Source: CAYWNK01 sp964459495
GTDB lineage: Bacteria; Planctomycetota; UBA1135; GCA-002686595
Direction of reading: 5' to 3'
DNA: 12,233 nt
Assembly: GCA_964459495.1 (NCBI GenBank)
Contig: CAYWNK010000196.1
Coordinates: 1-12,233 of the forward strand
Positions 1-6,341 of the stretch are shown here, in pieces. Made by a program: the position numbers and the translations under genes. The notes under the pieces are model-generated. The model saw only the letters and a program-made list of their open reading frames with translations, did no database searches and was not told where the DNA came from. Within the stretch, counting starts at the first letter, position 1. Each line of letters starts with the position of its first letter.

Positions 1-1
1 C

Positions 2-34
2 GCGGCGGCGCGGGCTCCGAGCGCCGTGGAGTAG
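2..34 (+). CDS. 3' end of an upstream gene (partial)
   Basis: Reading from base 2, ten codons (AAARAPSAVE) run into TAG at 32-34, eight bases before the TTG start of the murD-like gene. The spacing fits the end of an upstream gene in the same operon, and the GGAG around this stop would serve as the ribosome binding site of the next gene. Far too little is visible to identify the product. In many cell-wall clusters mraY or murF precedes murD, but nothing here proves that. A chance open stretch is also possible. Confidence 0.25.
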   Translation, partial: AAARAPSAVE

Positions 35-41
35 GGCCCCG

Positions 42-1406
42 TTGAGCGCCGCCGCAGGGCTTGGCCGCCAGCGCGCCGTCGTCATGGGCCTGGGTCTCTT
101 CGGGGGCGGTGCGGCCGCCGCACGTTTCCTCGCCCGGGGCGGAGCCGATGTCCTCGTGACCGACACGCGCGACGAGGACACCCTGGCCCCCGCCTTGGCC
201 GAGCTGCAGGGCTTGGCTCTGGAAACCAGGCTGGGGGAGCATCGGGAACAGGACTTCACGGAAGCCGACCTCGTCGTGGTGAACCCCGCTGTCCCCCCCA
301 GCAGCCGCTTTGTCCGATCGGCGCGGGAGGCAGGCGCACGCATCACCAGCGAGCTGGAGCTGTTCCTCGAGGCCTGCCCCGCACCGGTGGCCCTGATCAG
401 CGGCACCCAAGGGAAAAGCAGCTGCGCGAACTTTCTCGCCCAGCTGCTCGACGGAGGCGGTCGGCGCGTTTGGCTCGGCGGAAACATCGGCCATTCCCTT
501 CTCGACGATCTGCCTGCCATGGGCAGCGGGGATTTGGTGGTGGCCGAAATCAGCTCGTACCAGCTGGAAGCACTGCCCGCACAACCGCTGCCGGCGGTGC
601 GCTCGGCGGCCCTGGTCAACGTGCTCTCCGATCACCTCGAGCGCCACGGGGACGCAGCCGGCTACGCGGCCGCGAAGGCGCGCCTGCTGGCGCTGGTCGC
701 CGCTGGCGGGACGCTCGTGCTCCCCGCCGCGCTCGCCGCAGCAGAGCCCTTTGCCGGCGGCCTGCGCGCCTGCCTGATCACCCAGCTGCTCGCCGCCGGC
801 GAGGGACCGGCCTTCGTCAAGGACGGCAAGATCCATCTGGAGGGGCGGCCCCTCGCCCCCGCCACGGACCTCAAGGTGCTGGGCTCCTTTCAGCTCGACA
901 ACCTCTGCGTCGCCCTCTGCCTGGCACGCGCCATGGGCGCCACCAGCGGGCACCTCGCCGGCCGCATCGCCGGTCTGCGGGGACTCCCCCACCGACTGGA
1001 AGACCTGGGCAGCCGCGGAGGCCTGCGGGTGGTCGACAACGGGGTCTGCACCACACCCGACAGCGCGCTGTCGGCGCTGACGAGCCTCGATGGCCCCTGC
1101 ACCCTGCTGGTCGGCGGCCAGCCAAAGGCGGGGCTACCCTTTGACGGTCTTGCCGCCGCCTGCGCCGCCCGCGGAACCCGCGTGTTGGCCTTTGGTGCCG
1201 CAGGCCCTGCCCTGCAGCAGGTGTTCGCCGGAGCGGGGGCCCAGGTCTGCGACTTTCCAACCCTGGAAGAAGCCGTTGCCGCGGCCTATGCGAGCGCCTC
1301 CCCCGGAGAGACACTGCTCTTCGCGCCGGCCTGCGCCTCCTTTGACGCGTACGCCAATTTTCGCGCTCGGGCAGAGGACTTTCGCGCCATGCTCCCCTCC
1401 CCATGA
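42..1406 (+). CDS. murD: MurD-like UDP-N-acetylmuramoyl-alanine--D-glutamate ligase, divergent
   Basis: A 454-residue Mur ligase of normal MurD length; MurD adds D-glutamate to UDP-MurNAc-L-alanine in the cytoplasm using ATP. Seen: an N-terminal Rossmann glycine motif (VVMGLGLFGGG, from residue 13), the ATP loop GTQGKSS (121-127), GNIG (147-150), EISSYQLE (169-176), N193 followed by DHLERH (197-202), GLPHRLED before the C-terminal domain, and PACASFD (429-435). These match MurD best among Mur ligases. Several usual residues differ: the loop is normally GTNGKTT, GSFQLDN (281-287) replaces the common G-x-HN-x-x-N, and DNGVCTT (332-338) replaces the usual DSKATN. The start is TTG, chosen because GGAG (28-31) lies upstream and the Rossmann strand begins shortly after; no in-frame ATG or GTG lies upstream in the window. 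Its stop overlaps the next start by ATGA, so translation is probably coupled. Confidence 0.85.
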   Translation: MSAAAGLGRQRAVVMGLGLFGGGAAAARFLARGGADVLVTDTRDEDTLAPALAELQGLALETRLGEHREQDFTEADLVVVNPAVPPSSRFVRSAREAGARITSELELFLEACPAPVALISGTQGKSSCANFLAQLLDGGGRRVWLGGNIGHSLLDDLPAMGSGDLVVAEISSYQLEALPAQPLPAVRSAALVNVLSDHLERHGDAAGYAAAKARLLALVAAGGTLVLPAALAAAEPFAGGLRACLITQLLAAGEGPAFVKDGKIHLEGRPLAPATDLKVLGSFQLDNLCVALCLARAMGATSGHLAGRIAGLRGLPHRLEDLGSRGGLRVVDNGVCTTPDSALSALTSLDGPCTLLVGGQPKAGLPFDGLAAACAARGTRVLAFGAAGPALQQVFAGAGAQVCDFPTLEEAVAAAYASASPGETLLFAPACASFDAYANFRARAEDFRAMLPSP

Positions 1407-2326
1407 GCCTCGATCTCGATCACACCACCCTGGGCCCCCTGCTCCCGAGGCTGTCCCCCTACGGGCGTGGGTCCCTGCTGGCTGCGGGCGAGCGCGCCCT
1501 GCGCCTGCATTCCGATGAAGTGACCCCCGAGCACTGGCTGGGCGCGATCGTCGCCGACGAGGAATCCGGCGCCCACCAGCTCGCCATCCACGCGTTTGCG
1601 GACCCCGAGACCATCGACCTGGAGCTGCTGGCCCTGTCCCCCGGAATCATGGTGGTCGGCTCGAAAGCGGCCCTGCCGTTTTCCCCAGCCGCCGTACGCG
1701 CCCTGCGCCGCGCCCGCTCGGCAGGGCTAGCCGTGGGCGCTGGCAGCGTCGAGCTCGACAGCCTCCTCAAGCACTGCGTGGAGGAACTCCCCGAGCCCGC
1801 GGCCGAGGCCCTGCGCAAGGAGGGTTACAGATCCATCACCGATGCCATCCCCCGGGCCGCGGGACCGGACGAAACCGCGCTGGACGCCGACGGCCCCCTG
1901 TTCCGCGGCTTCAGCGACCCGGCCAAGCGCGCCCTATCCCAGGCCAACAAGGACGCCTTTGGGGCCAAGGAAGCCGCGATCAGCCCCGCCCGCCTGGCGG
2001 TGGCCTGCCTTGCCCTCGATACTGAACTCGAGTCTCGATGCGGGATTCGCCGGGTCCAGGCGGTCGCCGCCCTTCGGGGGAAATTCGCCGACCTAGAGCC
2101 GCTGACACCGCGGGCCCTCCCCCCCTCAGAGGAGCTTCTGGGCTTCCTCGACAGGCTCGAGGAGGGCGCTGGCTCGCTTGCGGTCCTGGCCGCAACCCGG
2201 GAACAGGGAGATGCTGAGCTGATTGCCCTGCTCGACCGACATAAGATCACAGAGTCGCTGCTCGCCCGCAGCCTGGAGGCGTTCCCCGATCCGGAGCACC
2301 TCGAGCCCCGCGCCGCTCAGCGCTAG
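1403..2326 (+). CDS. orphan protein of degenerate Clp N-domain (Clp_N/ClpR) repeats
   Basis: A 307-residue soluble protein without ATPase motifs, signal peptide or membrane segment. I read it as up to four degenerate copies of the helical repeat that forms the ClpC N-domain. Repeat 1 (about 17-75) has SPYGRGSLLAAGERALRLH then VTPEHWLGAIV, which aligns with the F-T-x-R-A-K-x-V and GTEHxLLGL pattern. Repeat 2 (93-150) starts FSPAAVRALRRA. Repeat 3 (170-228) starts FSDPAKRALSQAN with ISPARLAVACL. Repeat 4 (about 238-294) is weakest. E43-H44 of repeat 1 sits where ClpC has its phosphoarginine-binding glutamate; repeat 2 has Asp119 there and repeat 3 Ala196. The gene starts inside the murD stop (ATGA) and ends 21 bp before the mcsA-like gene, with clpC next. 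Inference: it may act with ClpC as adaptor, decoy or substrate receptor. The family assignment rests on pattern reading and is moderately sure; a function is not known to me. Confidence 0.6.
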   Translation: MSLDLDHTTLGPLLPRLSPYGRGSLLAAGERALRLHSDEVTPEHWLGAIVADEESGAHQLAIHAFADPETIDLELLALSPGIMVVGSKAALPFSPAAVRALRRARSAGLAVGAGSVELDSLLKHCVEELPEPAAEALRKEGYRSITDAIPRAAGPDETALDADGPLFRGFSDPAKRALSQANKDAFGAKEAAISPARLAVACLALDTELESRCGIRRVQAVAALRGKFADLEPLTPRALPPSEELLGFLDRLEEGAGSLAVLAATREQGDAELIALLDRHKITESLLARSLEAFPDPEHLEPRAAQR

Positions 2327-2347
2327 CCTGAAGACCAGCTACGAGCC

Positions 2348-2875
2348 ATGCTTTGTCAGAAGTGCAACAAGTCGACCGCCACCGTGCACGTGACAGAAAT
2401 CCACGCCTGGCACGGCGCTGGAAGCCCTGCCAACGAAATCTGTGCGGAGCACCTGTGTGAGAACTGCAGCCAGCTGGCCGACCTGCCCTTCGCCGGCGTG
2501 TCGCCGCCCCTGGGGGGCGGCGTCTGGAACCTGATCAACGTGACCGCCAAGGCGACCTGCCGCCCGTTGATCCAGTGTCACGGCTGCCAGATGGACCTGG
2601 ACGAGTTCCGGCGCATTGGCCGCCTGGGCTGTGAGACCTGCTACGAAGTCTTCGCCGAGCAGCTTGAGGAGATGCTGGAGCGCATGCACGGCGCCACCCA
2701 CCACGTGGGCCGCGTGCCCCAGGTCGACGAAGACCGGCTGGAGCTCGAGCGGCGCACCAGCGAGCTGCGCGACCTGCTCGAAAGCGCCATCGAAGAAGAA
2801 GCGTACGAGCGGGCCGCCGGACTGCGGGACGAGCTGCGCGCCCTGGGCGTCGACGACGAAGCGTCCCCCGCCTGA
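2348..2875 (+). CDS. mcsA: McsA-like zinc-finger and UVR-motif protein
   Basis: A 175-residue protein with the McsA layout. In Firmicutes McsA activates the arginine kinase McsB and works with ClpC in labelling and degrading damaged proteins. Seen: four CxxC pairs, C3/C6, C37/C40 (with C32 and H35 nearby), C77/C80 and C95/C98, fitting two zinc ribbons; the HGATHHVGRVP stretch (114-124), which corresponds to the H-G-x-x-H-x-G-K-x-P block of McsA proteins; and a C-terminal UVR motif (about 131-166) around EEAYERAAGLRDELRAL. No arginine kinase gene follows, which is unusual for an mcsA-clpC neighbourhood. No strong Shine-Dalgarno precedes ATG 2348, but the start places the first CxxC right at the N-terminus, as in the family. 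It probably belongs to the same transcript as the murD and Clp-N genes. Alternative name: UvrB/UvrC motif-containing protein. Confidence 0.85.
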   Translation: MLCQKCNKSTATVHVTEIHAWHGAGSPANEICAEHLCENCSQLADLPFAGVSPPLGGGVWNLINVTAKATCRPLIQCHGCQMDLDEFRRIGRLGCETCYEVFAEQLEEMLERMHGATHHVGRVPQVDEDRLELERRTSELRDLLESAIEEEAYERAAGLRDELRALGVDDEASPA

Positions 2876-2883
2876 GCGCACGG

Positions 2884-2902
2884 GGGACCGATCGTTCGGC
2901 CC
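2884..2902 (+). terminator. possible terminator-like hairpin after mcsA
   Basis: GGG (2884-2886), a bulged A, CCGA (2888-2891), loop TCGT, then TCGG (2896-2899) and CCC (2900-2902), nine bases after the mcsA stop. It is followed by TTCTCC rather than a clear T run, so termination would be weak. It may equally be the first stem of the hairpin-rich spacer before clpC. Confidence 0.3.
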
Positions 2903-2955
2903 TTCTCCGAAATTCGGCGGCGCCGACCAAATCCCTCCCGAATCCTCCTCGGTCT

Positions 2956-3004
2956 TGGGACGGGTGCGATCGCTCGAATTTGCAACTTCGAAGAGCGTGT
3001 CCCA
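2956..3004 (+). promoter_or_regulatory. composite stem-loop in the mcsA-clpC spacer
   Basis: An outer stem TGGGAC (2956-2961) with GTCCCA (2999-3004) encloses an inner stem CGCTCGAA (2971-2978). This pairs with TTCG (2987-2990) and AGCG (2994-2997) across a three-base bulge. The terminal loop is TTTGCAAC. The nested pairing suggests a folded RNA leader or a mobile palindromic repeat rather than plain spacer. Pairing was read by eye; no energy calculation was possible. Confidence 0.4.
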
Positions 3005-3029
3005 GCTGTGCAGATCGGGCTCCAAGGGC

Positions 3030-3184
3030 CCAGGGAGGCCCCTGGTGCGACCTTCCTCGCTCTGGCATCCTGCCCTCCCAGGGGTCCTGTCTCTCGCGCC
3101 ACTGGGAGGATTCGCTCGGCTCCCAAGCCGACCCTCAGGCCCATCGCCCTTGAAGGCGATAAGAGAGATACCACAGGAGTCTCT
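3030..3184 (+). promoter_or_regulatory. row of short hairpins upstream of clpC
   Basis: Five stems follow each other: CCAGGG/CCCTGG (3030-3035/3040-3045, loop 4), CCTCCCAG/CTGGGAGG (3074-3081/3102-3109, loop 20), TCGGCT/AGCCGA (3116-3121/3126-3131, loop 4), ATCGCC/GGCGAT (3143-3148/3155-3160, loop CTTGAA) and AGAGA/TCTCT (3164-3168/3180-3184). CTTGAAG at 3149-3155 resembles a heat-shock sigma-32 -35 box, but no good CCCCAT-type -10 box follows. I see no CIRCE element or CtsR box. The rest of the 382-bp spacer (2876-3257) holds no gene I can support. A structured leader controlling clpC is possible. Confidence 0.35.
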
Positions 3185-3257
3185 GCCAGCGGCCTTCGAC
3201 GCCGCATTCGAGCCCCCCTCGCGCCCGTTGGCGCCCCCTTCGCCCGAAGACGACAAC

Positions 3258-5792
3258 ATGTTCGATCGCTTTACCGACCGCGCCAAGAAGGTCATGAACC
3301 TCGCCCGCCAGGAGGCCCAAAGGTTCAATCACGAGTACCTCGGCACCGAGCACGTGCTGCTCGGTCTCGTTCAAGAGGGCAGCGGCGTCGCTGCCAACGT
3401 CCTCAAGAACATGGGGATCGATCTGAACAAGATCCGGACCGAGGTCGAGAAGATCGTCAAGACCGGTCCGTCCATGGTCACCATGGGCCAGCTCCCGTTC
3501 ACCCCCCGCGCCAAGAAGGTGCTGGAGCTGTCGATGGAGGAGGCCTCCAACCTGGGGCACAACTACATCGGCACCGAGCACCTGCTGCTGGGCCTGATCA
3601 AGGAGAACGAGGGCATCGCTGCCCAAGTCCTCCTGAACCTGGGCGTCAAGCTGGAGGACGTACGCGAGGAGGTGCTCGACTTCCTCGGCGCCGACACCGG
3701 GGACGATGACGACGACGAGACCACCATGTCCGACGACGGCCCCGGCGCCGGCGGGCCTGGCGGCAAGTCCAAGACACCCGCCCTCGACTCCTTTGGACGC
3801 GACCTGACCGAGCTCGCCCGCGAGGGCAAGCTGGACGTGGTCATCGGCCGCGAGAACGAGATCGAGCGGGTGATTCAGATCCTCTCGCGCCGCACCAAGA
3901 ACAACCCGGTGCTGCTCGGTGAGCCCGGCGTCGGCAAGACCGCCATCGTCGAGGGCCTCGCCCAGCAGATCATCGACAACATCGTGCCTGAGATCCTGCG
4001 CGGCAAGCGCATCGTGGTTCTCGACCTGGCTCTGATGGTGGCCGGCACCAAGTACCGCGGCCAGTTCGAGGAGCGCATCAAGGCGGTCATGACCGAGGTG
4101 CGCCGCGTCAAAGACGTGGTCCTGTTCATCGACGAGCTGCACACCCTCGTGGGCGCCGGCGGCGCGGAAGGCGCCATCGACGCGTCGAACGTGCTGAAGC
4201 CGGCCCTTTCGCGCGGTGAGATTCAGTGCATCGGCGCCACGACCCTCGACGAGTACCGCAAGCACATCGAGAAGGACGGCGCGCTTGAGCGTCGCTTCCA
4301 GGCGGTCAACGTCGAGCCCCCGACCCCCGAGCAGGCCAACGCGATCCTCAAGGGCCTGCGCGATCGCTACGAAGCCCACCACCGGGTGCGCTACACCGAT
4401 GAAGCCCTCGAGACCGCCGTGGAGCTCTCGACGCGCTACATCAACAACCGCTTCCTGCCCGACAAGGCCATCGATGTGATGGACGAGGCCGGCGCGCGCG
4501 TGCGGATCAAAGCCATGGTGCCCCCGCCCGACCTGCGCGAAATCTCCGATCAAATCGAACACCTCGAGCGCGAGAAGGACGAGGCCGTCGCCGCCCAGGA
4601 CTTCGAAGCCGCTGCGCAAGTGCGCGACCAGGCCTACCGTCTCAAGAAGAAGAAAGAAGAGATCCAGCAGGACTGGCGCAAGGAACAGCAGGACAAGGAA
4701 GAGGTCGGGGTCGTCGACGCCGAGATCATCCAGGAGACCGTGTCCAAGATGACCGGCATCCCGCTGACGCGCCTTGAAAAGGCGGAGCGCGAGCGCCTGC
4801 TGCAGATGGAGAACGAGCTCGGTGAGGTCGTCATTCATCAGGACGACGCCATCAGCGCCATCGCTCGCTCGGTCCGACGTTCGCGTTCGGGCCTGAAGGA
4901 CCCCAAGCGTCCCATGGGTTCGTTCCTCTTCCTCGGCCCCTCGGGCGTGGGCAAGACCTACCTGTGCAAGCAGCTGGCGAACTTCATGTTTGGCGATGAG
5001 GAAGCGATCATCACCATGGACATGTCCGAGTACATGGAGAAACACAACGCTTCTCGCCTCGTCGGCGCGCCTCCGGGCTACGTCGGCTACGAGGAGGGCG
5101 GCCAGCTCACCGAGAAGGTGCGCCGCCGGCCCTACTCCGTGGTGCTGCTGGACGAGATCGAGAAGGCGCACCCGGACGTCTTCAACATGCTGCTCCAGAT
5201 CATGGAAGAAGGCCGCTTGACCGACTCGTTCGGTCGCCACGTGGACTTCCGCAACGTGATCCTGATCATGACGTCGAACCTCGGGTCGCACACCATGAAG
5301 GCGGGCGCTCAGCTCGGTTTCGGGCGCTTCGACCAGGCCTCCTCGGACGACGGCGCACGCCGCAAGAAGATGAGTGCCGACGTGATGGTCGAGGTCGAGC
5401 GTCACTTCCGCCCCGAGTTCCTGAACCGTCTCGATGAAGCCATCGTCTTCAACCCGCTGACGCACGACGACCTGCGCCGGATCGTGACTCTCCAGCTCGA
5501 CGATGTGAAAGGCCGCCTGGCCGATCACAAGGTCACCCTGGAGCTTACCGCCGACGCAATCGAGTTCCTCATCACCAAGGGCTTCCACGAGGACTACGGT
5601 GCGCGTCCCCTGCGTCGCGCCATCGAGCGCCACATCGAAGATCCCCTGGCCGAGCACCTTCTGCGCGGCGAGAACGAGAACGGCCGACACGTTTGGATCG
5701 ATCGCGCCGCCGATGGCGAGGGACTGCGGTTCCTCGACAAGGAGCCGGAGCCGGCCAAGCCCGCGCCGGCCGGCAGCACCGCGCCCGAGTAG
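3258..5792 (+). CDS. clpC: ClpC, AAA+ unfoldase of the ClpCP protease
   Basis: An 844-residue HSP100 protein of normal ClpC length that unfolds proteins and threads them into ClpP in the cytoplasm. Seen: a double Clp_N repeat (5-62 and 81-137) with GTEH motifs whose E31 and E107 correspond to the phosphoarginine-contacting glutamates of Bacillus ClpC (E32 and E106); an acidic linker; D1 Walker A GEPGVGKT (221-228) and Walker B ending D292-E293; a coiled middle domain with a UVR motif (about 405-475), which separates ClpC from ClpA and from the long-M ClpB; D2 Walker A GPSGVGKT (560-567) and Walker B D632-E633; the LGF loop (686-688) used to dock on ClpP; and a ClpB-type D2-small domain, then a Pro/Ala/Glu-rich tail. 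The frame is open far upstream inside mcsA, but ATG 3258 is the first start and matches the family N-terminus. No strong ribosome binding site; a long hairpin-rich spacer precedes it. No clpP lies in the window. Confidence 0.97.
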   Translation: MFDRFTDRAKKVMNLARQEAQRFNHEYLGTEHVLLGLVQEGSGVAANVLKNMGIDLNKIRTEVEKIVKTGPSMVTMGQLPFTPRAKKVLELSMEEASNLGHNYIGTEHLLLGLIKENEGIAAQVLLNLGVKLEDVREEVLDFLGADTGDDDDDETTMSDDGPGAGGPGGKSKTPALDSFGRDLTELAREGKLDVVIGRENEIERVIQILSRRTKNNPVLLGEPGVGKTAIVEGLAQQIIDNIVPEILRGKRIVVLDLALMVAGTKYRGQFEERIKAVMTEVRRVKDVVLFIDELHTLVGAGGAEGAIDASNVLKPALSRGEIQCIGATTLDEYRKHIEKDGALERRFQAVNVEPPTPEQANAILKGLRDRYEAHHRVRYTDEALETAVELSTRYINNRFLPDKAIDVMDEAGARVRIKAMVPPPDLREISDQIEHLEREKDEAVAAQDFEAAAQVRDQAYRLKKKKEEIQQDWRKEQQDKEEVGVVDAEIIQETVSKMTGIPLTRLEKAERERLLQMENELGEVVIHQDDAISAIARSVRRSRSGLKDPKRPMGSFLFLGPSGVGKTYLCKQLANFMFGDEEAIITMDMSEYMEKHNASRLVGAPPGYVGYEEGGQLTEKVRRRPYSVVLLDEIEKAHPDVFNMLLQIMEEGRLTDSFGRHVDFRNVILIMTSNLGSHTMKAGAQLGFGRFDQASSDDGARRKKMSADVMVEVERHFRPEFLNRLDEAIVFNPLTHDDLRRIVTLQLDDVKGRLADHKVTLELTADAIEFLITKGFHEDYGARPLRRAIERHIEDPLAEHLLRGENENGRHVWIDRAADGEGLRFLDKEPEPAKPAPAGSTAPE

Positions 5793-5843
5793 ATCGCGCG
5801 CTTTCGAGCCGAGGATTTCGGCATCGCCCAAGCTCTCCGAGCG

Positions 5844-5888
5844 GCTCCTTCCCTCTAGCCCCATTCGTGGTGCTCGAGTGGAAGGAGC
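5844..5888. repeat. 9-bp inverted repeat downstream of clpC
   Basis: GCTCCTTCC (5844-5852) and GGAAGGAGC (5880-5888) are perfect complements across 27 bases, starting 52 bases after the clpC stop. No T run follows, so it is not a typical rho-independent terminator. Just beyond it CTTCG-GAG-CGAAG (5903-5915) is a further small palindrome, and CGAAGCTCC occurs twice, at 5911-5919 and 5961-5969, exactly 50 bases apart. Confidence 0.5.
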
Positions 5889-5982
5889 GGGCGGGCCGCG
5901 CTCTTCGGAGCGAAGCTCCCCAGTTCCGCCCATTGCCGGGTCCCAAGCAGGACAAGCCATCGAAGCTCCAGCGCTCGCTCGG

Positions 5983-6056
5983 CGGGCTGCTCGCCCCTGG
6001 GGGCAAGGACCTCCCCGGTCGGTGCATGAGCCCGAGCAGCCCGAAGTGCGGGCTGC
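5983..6056. repeat. three-part inverted repeat able to form two exclusive stems
   Basis: CGGGCTGCTCG (5983-5993) pairs perfectly with CGAGCAGCCCG (6033-6043): 11 bp across 39 bases. The same right arm, as GCAGCCCG (6036-6043), also pairs perfectly with CGGGCTGC (6049-6056) across the five-base loop AAGTG. The two stems cannot form together. The layout is that of an attenuator or RNA switch, or of a decayed palindromic repeat family. A further small stem GCCCC/GGGGC (5993-5997/6000-6004) lies inside. The nearest downstream start codon is 285 bases away. Confidence 0.5.
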
Positions 6057-6187
6057 GGCGGCCGACCAGACCCAGCTCGAATGGGCCATCGAGTGGACGC
6101 GCGATAGGTCACGAGCCATGGTCTGCGCCGCGGTCGCGGGTGGCGGCCAAGTCCGTCGACCCCATGGGCAGCCTCCGCATTCGCTGC

Positions 6188-6268
6188 TCCGAGATCCGGC
6201 TCAGCGGGCACCTCGTCAAACCGTTCCGGATGGCTGAGTTCCTGGAGACCCTGCAGCCGATCGCGATC
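6188..6268 (+). pseudogene. possible remnant of a response-regulator receiver domain C-terminus
   Basis: In the frame of base 6209, about 20 residues (HLVKPFRMAEFLETLQPI) resemble the last strand and helix of a receiver domain, where a lysine-proline-phenylalanine motif is followed by an amphipathic helix. The preceding residues (SEIRLSG) do not look like the rest of such a domain, no phosphoacceptor aspartate is visible in this frame, and the piece has no start of its own. It is either a gene relic in the 549-bp spacer 5793-6341 or coincidence. The rest of that spacer holds no gene I can support. Confidence 0.2.
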
Positions 6269-6271
6269 GGC
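6256..6271. promoter_or_regulatory. 16-bp perfect palindrome upstream of the DUF695-RraB gene
   Basis: GCCGATCGCGATCGGC reads the same on both strands and lies 70 bases before ATG 6342. A palindrome of this length fits the operator of a dimeric regulator, though its core GCGATCGC type is also common in some genomes as a repeated word. It overlaps the possible receiver-domain relic. Confidence 0.4.
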
Positions 6272-6297
6272 GCGGGTGGAACGATGCGGCGCCGCCT

Positions 6298-6332
6298 GTG
6301 CCGCTGTTGACCAACAACAGCCAAGGCGGCAC
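6298..6332 (+). promoter_or_regulatory. hairpin over the likely ribosome binding site of the DUF695-RraB gene
   Basis: GTGCCGC (6298-6304) pairs with GCGGCAC (6326-6332), and TGTTG (6305-6309) pairs with CAACA (6315-6319) around the loop ACCAA, leaving a six-base bulge. Alternatively GCTGTTG/CAACAGC (6303-6309/6315-6321) forms a plain 7-bp stem. The only Shine-Dalgarno-like stretch before ATG 6342, AAGGCGG (6323-6329), lies in the right arm, so folding could hide it. Inference: possible translational control. Confidence 0.4.
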
Positions 6333-6341
6333 CGTACTCCG

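Noticed and set aside
3149..3178. Sigma-32 heat-shock promoter before clpC
   Set aside because: CTTGAAG fits the -35 box, but the region 13-15 bases on (ACCACAGG) is a poor match to the -10 consensus, so it is only mentioned.
2616..3257. Upstream extension of the clpC frame through mcsA
   Set aside because: The frame is open, but the sequence before ATG 3258 has no resemblance to ClpC, whose N-terminal Clp_N repeat starts directly after this ATG.
2339..3328. 329-codon minus-strand frame covering mcsA and the spacer before clpC
   Set aside because: Most of it is antisense to mcsA and clpC. The spacer part (with a stretch reading LHSWDTLFEVANSSDR) is not a family I can name; I treat it as a by-product of the hairpin-rich spacer.
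3135..6119. 994-codon open frame on the minus strand antisense to clpC
   Set aside because: It mirrors the codon pattern of a clearly real clpC with all its motifs; long antisense frames are normal in high-G+C genes, and the translation shows only leucine/valine/histidine-rich shadow sequence.
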